A stretch of 49,422 nt of DNA from Thermoleophilia bacterium (GCA_025964555.1 JAOPYQ010000043.1:1-49422); one strand, 5' to 3'. Shown: positions 9,075-18,096, numbered from the stretch's first letter. Program-made: numbers and translations. Notes: generated by a model not told the origin, from the letters alone.

Positions 9075-12000
9075 TCAGTCGAGAAGGCGATGTCGAGCGA
9101 GCTGCAGGGATCCGGCGATGATGTCATCCATGTCACTCGCGGTGAGGTCGACGCGCTTCCCCTCCTTGACCTCGTCGTATAAGAAGTCGTCGATCTCGTT
9201 GGCCGTTCGGCGCTGCGCCTCGACGTCGTCCCAGAAGCCAACCTTGTACTGACCTTCGATGATCCTCCAGATGGCTGCCCCGGCCTCCGCACACACGTCT
9301 GTGTCGGCATGTGTGGCGCCGTCGTGGTTCAGCCGTTCCTCCATGATGGGCCTTACAAGTCCCCAGATCGCAGTTGCGCCAGGGTTGCCGCGCACCGCGG
9401 CCGGAACGTCGTCCACCGACCGATGCACGATCGCCTCGCGGATTCGTTGCGCCTCAGCGAGGTACTCAGCGTCACTGATTCGTTCGGCGCGGTGCGCATC
9501 AATCGTCTGCTGGATGAGCTCTGAAAACTGCCCGTAGAAGGCGGGATCCTCATCCATGTGCTCGTGGATGGCACGCTTCGTCGCATGCGCGATCATGTCT
9601 GCCGCTGCGGCCGTGGAATGTCGCGCTCCCTGCTCTGCAAGGACGCGTCCGAACGCGCTCTCATCAAAGACGTTGACCGGTTCAACGACCTGTGAGACGT
9701 CGGTCGCGGTGATGTGTGTATCCAGCAGCTTCTGAATCTTGGGCTCGTAGTCGCGATAGTCGACGGACTCCGCGTACCGCAACTTCACGGCAGCCTTGAG
9801 GTTCTGGAATCGCTTCAGGTCTGACTTGTACTCGTCGATGCGCTGCGCTGACGCGGTTCGCAGAAATTCCTCGCTCGAGAGGGCGGTCGCAAGGGTCCGA
9901 GCGAACTGAGCGAGCCTCTCGTAGAACAGTTCGCGGACGTCCTCGTCCCCAAGGAGGACTTCGTATGCCTCCTCGTCGTGCTGATTCGAGATTTCCTTGA
10001 AGATCTCGAGCAGCTCAGCGTGTCGCTGTGGGAGGGACGCAACGACGTCGCGGATGTTGCTGAGGGTGCCGATCAGGTCCTGCTCATCGAAACCCTCCAG
10101 CGCACTGTAGCTGGACATCGTTCGATCGAGCTCGCCAAGAACGCCTTCGTAGTCAACGACGAAACCGTACTCCTTGCCTGCGACGCCTGGCTCACCAGAG
10201 AAGAGCCGGTTCACGCGAGCGACGGCCTGAAGCAGGGTGTGCGCTGTCAGCTTCCGGGTCAAGTAGAGCACCGTGTTCCGCGGTGCGTCGAAGCCGGTCA
10301 GGAGCTTGTCGACCACGATGAGAACTTCGGGCTCTTCGTTGTACTTGAACCGATTGATGAGCTGCTTGTTGTACTCCTCCTCGCTTCCGAACCGCGACAT
10401 CATGCGGTTCCAGAACGTCACCACCGCAGGCTCGTTCTCCAGGTCTTCGTACCCCTCCCGAAGGTCGGGCGGAGAGATGATGACCTCAGACGACACATGG
10501 CCGATCTCGTCCAGAATTTCCTTGTAGCGGATGGCGCTCGCCTTGCTCGGGGCCACGAGCTGAGCTTTGAGGCCGGTCCCCTGCCAGTTCTCGCGGAAGT
10601 GCTCGCTGATGTCGAACGCACGCAGGTAAACGACCTGCTCGGCCCGGTTCAACGCGGACGCCTTGCTGTACTTGCGCTTCAGATCTGCCTTTTGTTCATC
10701 GGTCAATCCCTTGGTGTGTCGCTCGAACCAAACGTCAATGGCGGCCTTGTTCTGGTCAAGCTCGACGTGCCTCCCCTCGTACACCAAGGGGACGACCGCC
10801 TCGTCCTCGACAGCACGATTGATGTTGTAACTGTGGATCAGTCCGCCGAAGCGTTGGAAACTGTTGCGGTCACCCTTGAGAAGCGGCGTGCCCGTGAAGC
10901 CGATGTAGCAGCCGTTAGGGAAGACTCTTCGCATGCGTGCTGCGAACGATCCTGAGTTCGTCCGGTGACTCTCGTCCACAAGGACGAAGACATTCGAAGA
11001 CTCCTCTTCAAACGACTTGACTGACAGTGCTGTATCGAACTTGTTGATGATCGCGGTGATGATCTGGGCGCGTTCCTCAGAGACGAGCTGCAGGAGATGT
11101 CGACCGCTCGCCGCACGCTCGGGCGTCAGTCCACAAGCGGCGAACGTGTTGCCGAGCTGCTTGTCCAGGTCGACCCGGTCTGTCACCAAGACGATCCTGG
11201 GGTTCTTGATGCGAGGGTCCATCGCGAGCGCGCGAGCGAGCATGACCATTGTCAGCGACTTGCCCGATCCCTGGGTGTGCCAGATGATCCCGCCCTTGCG
11301 CTTGCCGTCGACGCCAACCGTCGACACACGGTCGACGACCGTGTTGACCGCGTCAAACTGCTGATATCGAGCTACCTTCCGAATGCCGCCGTCGAACACA
11401 GTGAATTCGCGCGCAATCTCAAGGAGACGTGCCGGGCGGCACAGGGCATGCAGCGCGCGGTCCTGCTCGGTGATGATGCGGTCACCCGAGGACTCGGCAT
11501 CATCGAAATGCGTCCGCGCGGACGCGAACTCGCCTGTGAACAATCGGTCCTTTGTCGCCGCGTCGAGTGGCGTGTTCACGAGCCGGGCGACTTCGTCCTC
11601 AATCCCGTCCTCCCGCCAGACTGACCAGAAGCGTGACGGAGTTCCCGTCGTCGCATATTTTGCTCGGTTCTTGTTCGCGCCGACGAGCAACTGCGAATAG
11701 GCGAAGAGCCGCGGAATGTGGTCGTCACGCTGGTTTCGAATCATCTGCGAGACCGCTTGATCGACGTCGATGCTTGGCGCCTTGCACTCCATGACGCCCA
11801 GGGGGATTCCATTGACGAACAGGACGACGTCGGGGCGGGCGCAGTCGTCACGTCGGTTGCGCACCACGGAGAACTCGGAACTGACATGGAAGACGTTGTT
11901 CTCGATGTTCCTCCAGTCGATGTAGTTCATCGAAAACGTACGGAGGTCGCCATCGATCGACTGCTCCAGCCCGACGCCGAGCGTGAGCAGGTCGTATAGC

Positions 12001-12284
12001 TCCTCATTGGTCTTCTGCAGACCTTCGAATCGCACGTTGGTCAGACGCTCCATGGCGGTCTGCACGTTCTCCTCGGAGAAGCGGTGCTCGGCACCGCGAT
12101 GCCGAATGCGGTTGATCTTCTTGAGCTGCTTTCGAAGGACCGGCGCAAGGAGCACGTTCTGACGCTTGCCGTCCCGCATGGCGAGTACGTCGTCCGGCGT
12201 CAGGTACTCGTATCCCTCGTTGACCAGCAATTGGATCGCGGGGATCTGGGACAGGTACTTCTCATTGAATTCGAACTTGCTCAT
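9075..12284 (-). CDS. hsdR: Type I restriction enzyme, R (motor and nuclease) subunit
   Basis: This 1069-aa subunit is full length for HsdR. The N-terminal PD-(D/E)xK nuclease is visible as PDVVLFVNGIPLGVMECKA (D152, E166, K168). The helicase motor has Walker A IIWHTQGSGKS (333-343), VLVDESHRTN (435-444), GFTGTPLLKGD and LLTGFDAP. It translocates DNA and cuts unmodified invaders as part of the HsdR2M2S complex. The start overlaps the hsdS stop as ATGA. No frameshift or missing motif is seen, so the enzyme is probably active. Confidence 0.95.
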   Translation of the reverse strand: MSKFEFNEKYLSQIPAIQLLVNEGYEYLTPDDVLAMRDGKRQNVLLAPVLRKQLKKINRIRHRGAEHRFSEENVQTAMERLTNVRFEGLQKTNEELYDLLTLGVGLEQSIDGDLRTFSMNYIDWRNIENNVFHVSSEFSVVRNRRDDCARPDVVLFVNGIPLGVMECKAPSIDVDQAVSQMIRNQRDDHIPRLFAYSQLLVGANKNRAKYATTGTPSRFWSVWREDGIEDEVARLVNTPLDAATKDRLFTGEFASARTHFDDAESSGDRIITEQDRALHALCRPARLLEIAREFTVFDGGIRKVARYQQFDAVNTVVDRVSTVGVDGKRKGGIIWHTQGSGKSLTMVMLARALAMDPRIKNPRIVLVTDRVDLDKQLGNTFAACGLTPERAASGRHLLQLVSEERAQIITAIINKFDTALSVKSFEEESSNVFVLVDESHRTNSGSFAARMRRVFPNGCYIGFTGTPLLKGDRNSFQRFGGLIHSYNINRAVEDEAVVPLVYEGRHVELDQNKAAIDVWFERHTKGLTDEQKADLKRKYSKASALNRAEQVVYLRAFDISEHFRENWQGTGLKAQLVAPSKASAIRYKEILDEIGHVSSEVIISPPDLREGYEDLENEPAVVTFWNRMMSRFGSEEEYNKQLINRFKYNEEPEVLIVVDKLLTGFDAPRNTVLYLTRKLTAHTLLQAVARVNRLFSGEPGVAGKEYGFVVDYEGVLGELDRTMSSYSALEGFDEQDLIGTLSNIRDVVASLPQRHAELLEIFKEISNQHDEEAYEVLLGDEDVRELFYERLAQFARTLATALSSEEFLRTASAQRIDEYKSDLKRFQNLKAAVKLRYAESVDYRDYEPKIQKLLDTHITATDVSQVVEPVNVFDESAFGRVLAEQGARHSTAAAADMIAHATKRAIHEHMDEDPAFYGQFSELIQQTIDAHRAERISDAEYLAEAQRIREAIVHRSVDDVPAAVRGNPGATAIWGLVRPIMEERLNHDGATHADTDVCAEAGAAIWRIIEGQYKVGFWDDVEAQRRTANEIDDFLYDEVKEGKRVDLTASDMDDIIAGSLQLARHRLLD

Positions 12285-13474
12285 GACGCGACACCGGCTG
12301 GCACGCTGTTACTGGTGGCGGCGTCGACGAACAGGCGCTGCATCACGGCCCGCTTCTGCAGCCTGAGCGCTTCGACACGATCTCGAGCAAGCGCAGCCTC
12401 GCGAATCGCGCTCGTCGCGATCTGGGAGATAGCGATCTGCTCCTTCTTAGAAGGGACAGGAATGCGAATCGAGCTGAAGTCGCGGTAGCTAACCTGACGA
12501 CCATCTCGGATCCCAATCACCGCGACTGACAAGCGCCGCAGGAAGTCATCCGACTTGAGGTAATGCGTGAAGTACTCGGGCAACGCGGCGGAAGTGGGCT
12601 GAAGCACTGTGTAGGCCGGGCTGACAAGCCCGCGGACCTTCGAGTACTCGATACCTCCCTGAAAGGAACGGAGGCTGATCACGAAGTTTCCTGGCTCGAC
12701 CAGCTTGAACGTGTCGAGACTGCCGGTAGGCATCGTCACGCGCCCCTCGAGCGCCGAACGCGGGATGACGCCTCGGTCTTGCGTCACGGACAGGAGCTCG
12801 TCCCGCGCGTCACCCTTCGACGACGAAGCTGAAAACAGTTCGCCTGCCTTGACGTGGTCCCATTCATCCTCGAAGCCTGCGACCCGGATCTCGCCGCGAA
12901 ACAGACGTCCCAGAAGTCCGGCGTTCCGGCGGTCGATCGCGTGGACCGCCTGGGCCGAGAGGTCGATTGCCAGGTTCCACGCGTCGAGCATGTCGACGAT
13001 CTCCAACTGCCGGTCGTGGCTGACCATGGGAATGCGGAAGGCCTGGACATCACTCTTGGTGATGTTGGGATCCTTCCGGCTGCTGATCGCGACGCGTCGC
13101 CAATCCATGACGCGATGGTTGAGCCATTCCTGGAGGTAGCTCGGGTCGAGAACTCCGGCCTTCGGAACAATCGCGGTCAGAGCCTGGTTGATGGCCGATG
13201 CCTGCGCGAGCAGACCGGTGCGACCGATCTGCCGGAAGCCGCCGTACATCGCGACCACGACTGCTCCCGACGGAACCATCTTGCATGACGATTCTGCAAG
13301 CCCACGTTCCGTCAGCAGTTCCTCCGTGCGATCGATGATGGCGTTGTTCAGGTCGGTGGTCTTGATCCATGGAATATCTCCACCGAAGTAGCCCTCGTCG
13401 GCTCGCGCCGGAGTTCCTCCTCCCATGAATTCGGCGACTTCGTCGAGGCGTCGCATGTCAGCGCTGTCAGTCAT
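12281..13474 (-). CDS. hsdS: Type I restriction-modification, specificity subunit
   Basis: This 397-aa HsdS has two target-recognition halves. The first begins RLDEVAEFMGGGTPARADE and ends with the helical spacer at NAGLLGRLFRGE. The second begins at AGFEDEWDHVKAGELF and ends with KRAVMQRLF. It reads the bipartite DNA target for both methylation and cleavage. Start and stop overlap hsdM and hsdR by four bases (ATGA) on each side, so the three subunits are translated in a chain. A second, half-size specificity protein lies upstream of hsdM. Confidence 0.93.
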   Translation of the reverse strand: MTDSADMRRLDEVAEFMGGGTPARADEGYFGGDIPWIKTTDLNNAIIDRTEELLTERGLAESSCKMVPSGAVVVAMYGGFRQIGRTGLLAQASAINQALTAIVPKAGVLDPSYLQEWLNHRVMDWRRVAISSRKDPNITKSDVQAFRIPMVSHDRQLEIVDMLDAWNLAIDLSAQAVHAIDRRNAGLLGRLFRGEIRVAGFEDEWDHVKAGELFSASSSKGDARDELLSVTQDRGVIPRSALEGRVTMPTGSLDTFKLVEPGNFVISLRSFQGGIEYSKVRGLVSPAYTVLQPTSAALPEYFTHYLKSDDFLRRLSVAVIGIRDGRQVSYRDFSSIRIPVPSKKEQIAISQIATSAIREAALARDRVEALRLQKRAVMQRLFVDAATSNSVPAGVAS

Positions 13475-15003
13475 CGCACGAGCTCCTGAAGGTGGCGCTG
13501 CATCGCTTCGCGAACTTCCGCGAGCTCGGCTTCCAGCCGGTTGATGTCGTCCTGCGCGGCGTCGACGTCGATCTCCTCCGGAGTGTCAGAGATGTCGATG
13601 TACCTCGCGAGGTTGAGGTTGTACTCGTTGTCTGCGATCTCCTCACGGCTGATGAGCCGCGAATAGCGCTCGACCTCCACGCGATCGGTGAACGTACTGA
13701 CGATGCGATCGAGATGCGCCTGAGTGAGCAGGTTCTGGTTCTTGCTCGCGACGAAGTCGGTGGTGGCGTCCACCATCAGCACGTTCGTTTCTGCCTCGCG
13801 TGGGCCACCCTTCTCGCGCGACTTGTCGAAGACGAGGATCGCAACGGGAATCGAGGTCGTCGGAAACAGGTTCTGGGGAAGCGCGATCACGGCGTCCAGC
13901 AGGTTTTCGTCAACCAGCTGCTTCCGGATGCGTCCCTCAGATGCACCGCGGAACAGCACACCGTTGGGCACGACAACTGCGACCCTGCCACTGCGCGGCA
14001 TCGCGCTCTCGACCATGTGCGAGATGAACGCGAAGTCGCCCTTCGACTTCGGCGGCACGCCCCGCCAGAAGCGGTTGTACTTGTCAGTGGCGGCGTCCTC
14101 TGCCCCCCACTTGTCCAGAGAAAACGGCGGATTCGCGACCACCACATCGAATCGCATGAGGCTGTCATTCTCGACGAGCCCCGGGCTCGTGAGCGTATCT
14201 CCCCAGTCGATTCGCGCGGAATCCTTGCCGTGCAGGAACATGTTCATCCGGGCGAGCGCCCACGTGCTCCCGTTGACCTCCTGGCCGAACAACGCGAAGT
14301 CATTGCTCTTCTGACCTTCCACGATGTCGGCGGCCTCGATGAGGAGACCACCTGCGCCACATGCGGGATCACAGATGCGGTCTCCCGGCTTGGGGCTCGC
14401 GAGCCGTGCGAGCAACGTTGAGACCTGCTTGGGCGTGTAGAACTCGCCGGCCTTCTTGCCAGCATCGGAGGCGAATCGCTCAATCAGGTAGATGTAGGTG
14501 TCACCGATCACGTCTTCCGAGACCATGGACGGCCTCAGGTCGAGGTCGTGGAAGTCATCGAGGAGATGCTTGAGCCGACGGTTGCGGTCGCGCGTCTTCC
14601 CGAGGTTGGATTCGCTGTTGAAGTCGATGTTGCGGAACACGTCTTCGAGCTTGAGCTTGTTCGCCTCTTCGATGTGGTCGAGAACGATCCCGATGAGCTC
14701 GCCGATATTCGCAGCGTTCCGACGCTCGTAGAGACTGTCGAACGTCGCTCGGAAGCTGTCGTCCTCGAGCTCAACCATCGGGAGCACGAAGCGCTCGCGC
14801 TCGAGCTTGCGAAGGACGCGCTCCGGATCGCTCGGATACTGCCGGGTGTACTCCTCGTAATGGTCCGTCCAGTAGTCCGAGATGTACTTGAGGAACAGCA
14901 TCACCAGGATGTAGTCCTTGTATTGCGCGGGATCTACGACGCCACGGAAGGTGTCGCATGCGGCCCAGGCCGTAGCCCGAACCTGCTGAGGTGAAGTCGC
15001 CAT
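13471..15003 (-). CDS. hsdM: Type I restriction-modification, N6-adenine methyltransferase subunit
   Basis: This 510-aa protein has an N-terminal HsdM helical domain and a SAM-dependent methylase domain. The SAM-binding motif is DPACGAGGLLIEA (212-224) and the catalytic motif is NPPFSLDKW (291-299), which marks adenine-N6 methylation. It protects host DNA and docks with HsdS and HsdR. The start lies 20 nt after the stop of the half-HsdS gene, within the same leftward operon. Confidence 0.95.
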   Translation of the reverse strand: MATSPQQVRATAWAACDTFRGVVDPAQYKDYILVMLFLKYISDYWTDHYEEYTRQYPSDPERVLRKLERERFVLPMVELEDDSFRATFDSLYERRNAANIGELIGIVLDHIEEANKLKLEDVFRNIDFNSESNLGKTRDRNRRLKHLLDDFHDLDLRPSMVSEDVIGDTYIYLIERFASDAGKKAGEFYTPKQVSTLLARLASPKPGDRICDPACGAGGLLIEAADIVEGQKSNDFALFGQEVNGSTWALARMNMFLHGKDSARIDWGDTLTSPGLVENDSLMRFDVVVANPPFSLDKWGAEDAATDKYNRFWRGVPPKSKGDFAFISHMVESAMPRSGRVAVVVPNGVLFRGASEGRIRKQLVDENLLDAVIALPQNLFPTTSIPVAILVFDKSREKGGPREAETNVLMVDATTDFVASKNQNLLTQAHLDRIVSTFTDRVEVERYSRLISREEIADNEYNLNLARYIDISDTPEEIDVDAAQDDINRLEAELAEVREAMQRHLQELVR

Positions 15004-15023
15004 GTTTCTTGCTCCGTTCTTGG

Positions 15024-15602
15024 TTAGGAATCGATTGAATTCATCACGAGGGAATCGACGTACTGCCGTCGCAGCAACGCGATCTCGGACATGAGTTTTT
15101 GCTCGCTGGCTGCGAGGTCGGCGATCGCCGCCACGTGGTCCTGAACCGCGCGGCTGGGCACGGGAACCTCCAGCGCCTCCAGCGCCGACTTGCCGATCAT
15201 TCGGACGCTCGTGCCTTCGGCGTGCCTGGCTAGCTCACCTTGCGCGCGCGGGTGGTTGATCACCCAGCGGAGATATCGCGGCTCGAGCTCCGTGGAGCGA
15301 ATGACGTAGAGGGGGGCGGCGACGATGGTCTGCTCCGGCACATCGCCCACCAGGACGGCGGTGGTGCTGACACCGCGGGACCGGAAGATGAGATCGCCCT
15401 GCTGCACGAAGTGGTGGGGCTTGATACTCGCTTCAGTGCGCAGGAGGTTCCCGCCGTCGACTTCCCCGTCCAGGATGTCGGTGTCCTTCATCTGGACTAC
15501 CGAGACGGCGCCATCCGCGTCGTCACGAAGGCGGGAGCGGAACGAGTAGCCGACCCGCACCTCGGCCACTTCGCTAAGCGGATATGTAGGCGCCGCGGGC
15601 AC
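15024..15602 (-). CDS. Half-size HsdS-like single target-recognition-domain protein
   Basis: This 192-aa protein has one TRD plus a helical tail. It opens with YPLSEVAEVRVGYSFRSRL, has PRYLRWVINHP, and ends LEALEVPVPSRAVQDHVAAI and then a coiled-coil-like tail. It is about half the length of normal HsdS and is not a copy of either half of the full HsdS nearby. The GTG start at 15602 overlaps the zinc-ribbon gene stop (GTAGTG), with GGAG upstream. It may dimerise to give a second recognition site, swap with HsdS, or act as a control subunit; all of these are inference. Confidence 0.75.
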   Translation of the reverse strand: MPAAPTYPLSEVAEVRVGYSFRSRLRDDADGAVSVVQMKDTDILDGEVDGGNLLRTEASIKPHHFVQQGDLIFRSRGVSTTAVLVGDVPEQTIVAAPLYVIRSTELEPRYLRWVINHPRAQGELARHAEGTSVRMIGKSALEALEVPVPSRAVQDHVAAIADLAASEQKLMSEIALLRRQYVDSLVMNSIDS

Positions 15603-15802
15603 TACGATCGCTCCTGACCGCCAGCCGCGCCGGCACCGGGCGGCTTGGTGCCGCGCATCCAGGTCTCGCCGCACGACTTGCACACGTAGTCCCCGGTGTC
15701 CGCGCCCAAGTAATACTCCTTCTCGTAGTCTCCGTGGGCGCATGTTCCACCCCCGCTTTCCTTCCATCGAGCTCGAATCTTGTTTCCGTCGTCTGCCTGC
15801 AT
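15602..15802 (-). CDS. Small zinc-ribbon protein heading the defence operon
   Basis: This 66-aa protein has one Cys-His pair (GGTCAHGDYEKEYY) and a CxxC pair (DYVCKSCGETW), which together could bind one zinc. The tail is Gly/Pro-rich. ATG 15802 has AAGGAG seven to ten bases upstream. It is the first gene of the leftward operon that continues into half-HsdS, hsdM, hsdS and hsdR. I do not know its function; a nucleic-acid or protein adaptor is possible. Its stop overlaps the next start, so its synthesis is tied to the half-HsdS. Confidence 0.7.
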   Translation of the reverse strand: MQADDGNKIRARWKESGGGTCAHGDYEKEYYLGADTGDYVCKSCGETWMRGTKPPGAGAAGGQERS

Positions 15803-15842
15803 GATGATTTCTCCTTGTGCTGTAATGGGGTTACTGATTTCA

Positions 15843-15871
15843 AGTGTAGCGGCCGTTTCCGCTCCAGTCAA
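15843..15871 (-). promoter_or_regulatory. Sigma-70 promoter of the defence operon
   Basis: Reading leftward, TTGACT (15871-15866), a 17-bp spacer and TACACT (15848-15843) match the housekeeping consensus closely. The ATG of the zinc-ribbon gene follows 40 nt after the -10 box. No other box this good is seen before hsdM, hsdR or gajA, so it could drive all eight genes. Confidence 0.7.
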
Positions 15872-15896
15872 GTGCAGGAATGCGATTACTGCACTT
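15870..15896. promoter_or_regulatory. Palindrome overlapping the -35 box (candidate operator)
   Basis: AAGTGCAG (15870-15877) and CTGCACTT (15889-15896) form a perfect 8-bp inverted repeat with an 11-nt spacer. One arm shares two bases with the -35 box of the defence-operon promoter. The geometry suits a dimeric repressor. Candidate binders are the XRE proteins at 1225 and 1523, but nothing in the sequence proves it. Confidence 0.5.
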
Positions 15897-16059
15897 TTGC
15901 GACGCCGCAGGTAGGCCCGGCAGGCCCCATCTAGGCCATGAAAACGCCTTTTTGCAGGGAGTTACCGATCAGCTGCGCCGCCGAGGGCGGTTTCGCCGCA
16001 GGCGCCTTCGACGCCAGGCTACGGCGAGCGCCGGCCTTGGGGCCTCAGGTCGCTGCGAT

Positions 16060-16971
16060 CTACGCCGCCCGGATGCGCTCGGTGGTGTCGTGCGCGAACA
16101 CCTGCCGGGTCGGCAGATCGATGATGCGCCCCTGGCGCCACGCGAATCCGCGACCTCGCTTGGCGAGACGCTGGGTGACGCTGTAGATGCCCTCCCGAGA
16201 CAGGGGGCGGGGTGCGGGCAGGAAGATTGCCGCGTCGCCGATGCGAACGGCGAGGCAGCGGTATGCCTTGGGCTCCACGACCTCGATGAGCTTGTTCTCG
16301 GTATCGACGTCGTCGATATCCACGATCATCGAAGCCGGGATCCCCTTGTGCGCGTGCTCGATGATTGTCTCGCGCACGATGTCGAGCCGACGGTCGATCA
16401 CGTATGAGTAGCCGTACTGCGCAAAGGCGTACAGGTACGCCGTGCGCAGCCGAGCAACGTTCGCGCACGCGAGGCTCCATCGCCTTGGTCCAGGCCGGTA
16501 GCTCCCAGTGATCGCCGGCTCACCGCCAGCCGCCATGGCATCGTCGATCAGCTTGCGAATCCGCGCGCGGTCGTTCGGTCGACCGACGCCGAGGTTGACG
16601 TCCAGCCGGATTCCGGAGTCCTGATCGAGACACTCGCGGACCGGCAGGCGCATGCCATCGAGGTGAAGGTAGCCCACTCCGACTGGCTCTTCGCCCCGTG
16701 CGACCGCATCCGCTTTGGCCAGGTGCGTCTCGAGTTCGTGGCCAGCCGTGTTGTTGCAGCGCCGGCATGTCAGCACCAGCGCGCGCCCGCGGACCGATTG
16801 AGGCGGGACGTGCTCGATGGAGACGCATCCGGGATCTTCAGCGATCGCCTCAAGGCTTATCGCATTGAGGCACTGAGGGCACACGAACCAACCTGCGTAT
16901 TCGCACGTCGGGTACACGCGCTCGAACGCCTCGATCTGACGATCCAACAGACGTGTCGAGCTCTTACCCAT
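16060..16971 (-). CDS. HNH endonuclease-like protein paired with a HEPN gene
   Basis: This 303-aa protein has an N-terminal HNH/zinc module: FVCPQCLNAI, SIEHVPPQSVRG, then LVLTCRRCNNTAGHELE. The E-H pair plus two CxxC knuckles is the usual HNH_5-like layout. The remaining 200 residues are unassigned. ATG 16971 is chosen for the GGAGG seven bases upstream; a GTG at 17001 is the alternative. It starts 54 nt after the upstream HEPN gene on the same strand, so the two may form a two-gene nuclease unit. A 189-bp gap with the defence promoter follows. Confidence 0.75.
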   Translation of the reverse strand: MGKSSTRLLDRQIEAFERVYPTCEYAGWFVCPQCLNAISLEAIAEDPGCVSIEHVPPQSVRGRALVLTCRRCNNTAGHELETHLAKADAVARGEEPVGVGYLHLDGMRLPVRECLDQDSGIRLDVNLGVGRPNDRARIRKLIDDAMAAGGEPAITGSYRPGPRRWSLACANVARLRTAYLYAFAQYGYSYVIDRRLDIVRETIIEHAHKGIPASMIVDIDDVDTENKLIEVVEPKAYRCLAVRIGDAAIFLPAPRPLSREGIYSVTQRLAKRGRGFAWRQGRIIDLPTRQVFAHDTTERIRAA

Positions 16972-17025
16972 GCGGCGCCTCCGCCGCCCATTGTGCTGCA
17001 CGTCCCGGACGCCTGCGGGGAATGC

Positions 17026-18096
17026 TCAGGCCTCTCCCCATCGTTCGTTGACCAGTGCCGAGACGCGCGCCTCCACACCGTCAAGCATCCGGTGCAAGCC
17101 GCTGGTGAGCCCGAGCCATTCCGCTGCTTCGTCGGCCGTAAGACCGACGTCGCGATGCGTCGTCGGATTGCGCACGGCTCCGAAAGCGCCGTGGAACAGG
17201 GCCCGCTGACCCTGGGCCTCTGCCGGGATCATGTCCGGGTCGACGAGAGGCTTCCCGTCGCCGAAGCATTCGTTGACAAGCTGGACACCGCCGAGCGACT
17301 GGTCGACGCCGAATGGCCGACCGAGACCGCGGAGCCTGATCTCGATCTCGCGAAGTGCTTCGCGGACGGATAGATCCGTTTCGCCTTCGCGGAGGTGTCG
17401 TACGGAGCGGTCGACGCCGGGATGCGTGCTGATGCTCAGCGCGCCGGCGGCAGGAGGCTCAGGGGCCAGAGCCAATGCGTCGCGCTGCGGCCACGGGATC
17501 TCGAGCGCTTGCGTTCCGCTCATCCGCTCAGCTGCCTCAAATCCGCCGATCGCGATCAAGTAGCCCTCGATCGTTTCGATGCCACGGTAGCGTTCGGCCC
17601 AGTCGCCAACCTCGATCGACCATTCGTCCGGGCGCCCACCAACCACGCGCACGTGCGGGTCCATTTCGAGGATGCGGTAGAGCTGACGCACAGTTCGATC
17701 GTGTAGACCGACCTCTGTTGCGATTTCCGCCGAAGTCACCCTGAGCCGCTCACCTGTCGACGGAGGCGCAACGTACTCTCGCTCCCGTGCGGCCATCCAC
17801 CCGAGCGCGCGCGACGCATCGTTCGCGAGTCGATACGCGGCGGTGTCACCCACGATCGCCAAGCCGCGGATGCGAAGGCCGATCGGGTCGTTGTCGTAGG
17901 GGACCTGGCTTCCGCGGAAATGCATGAACAGCTCTGGGCGCCATGTCTGGACCTCCGATGCCGTATCGACGCGATCGTTCTTGAGGCGATCAACGACGTG
18001 GCGATATACCGGCCACTGCTCGGACTGCTGGAAGGCCTCCCAAACGACCCTCAGCACCGCGGCCGTCGTTGGGTCAATGTCTGCGTTGATTCCCAT
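17026..18096 (-). CDS. TIGR02391-type (Ymh) HEPN-domain protein
   Basis: The C-terminal 120 residues resemble the Hypoth_Ymh/TIGR02391 HEPN domain. The segment LFHGAFGAVRNPTTH contains an R-x4-H motif, the RNase signature of HEPN toxins. The N-terminal part includes a helix-turn-helix-like stretch (VTSAEIATEVGLHDRTVRQL). HEPN proteins of this kind often cleave RNA in abortive-infection systems. ATG 18096 gives 356 aa; a TTG at 18147 would add 17 residues. The gene is followed by an HNH nuclease gene after 54 nt. A function as an Abi-type pair is inference. Confidence 0.7.
   Translation of the reverse strand: MGINADIDPTTAAVLRVVWEAFQQSEQWPVYRHVVDRLKNDRVDTASEVQTWRPELFMHFRGSQVPYDNDPIGLRIRGLAIVGDTAAYRLANDASRALGWMAAREREYVAPPSTGERLRVTSAEIATEVGLHDRTVRQLYRILEMDPHVRVVGGRPDEWSIEVGDWAERYRGIETIEGYLIAIGGFEAAERMSGTQALEIPWPQRDALALAPEPPAAGALSISTHPGVDRSVRHLREGETDLSVREALREIEIRLRGLGRPFGVDQSLGGVQLVNECFGDGKPLVDPDMIPAEAQGQRALFHGAFGAVRNPTTHRDVGLTADEAAEWLGLTSGLHRMLDGVEARVSALVNERWGEA

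Noticed and set aside
9978..10955. 325-codon plus-strand frame inside hsdR
   Set aside because: It is the reverse-strand shadow of the helicase coding sequence, a common effect in GC-rich genes.
15024..15602. Half-HsdS as a broken piece of the main hsdS
   Set aside because: It has its own start with a ribosome site, lies upstream of hsdM, and its sequence is not a copy of either half of HsdS.
1756..16000. Type IV secretion or coupling-protein genes near the relaxase
   Set aside because: None seen; the only conjugation gene is the relaxase, so I did not call a self-transmissible element.
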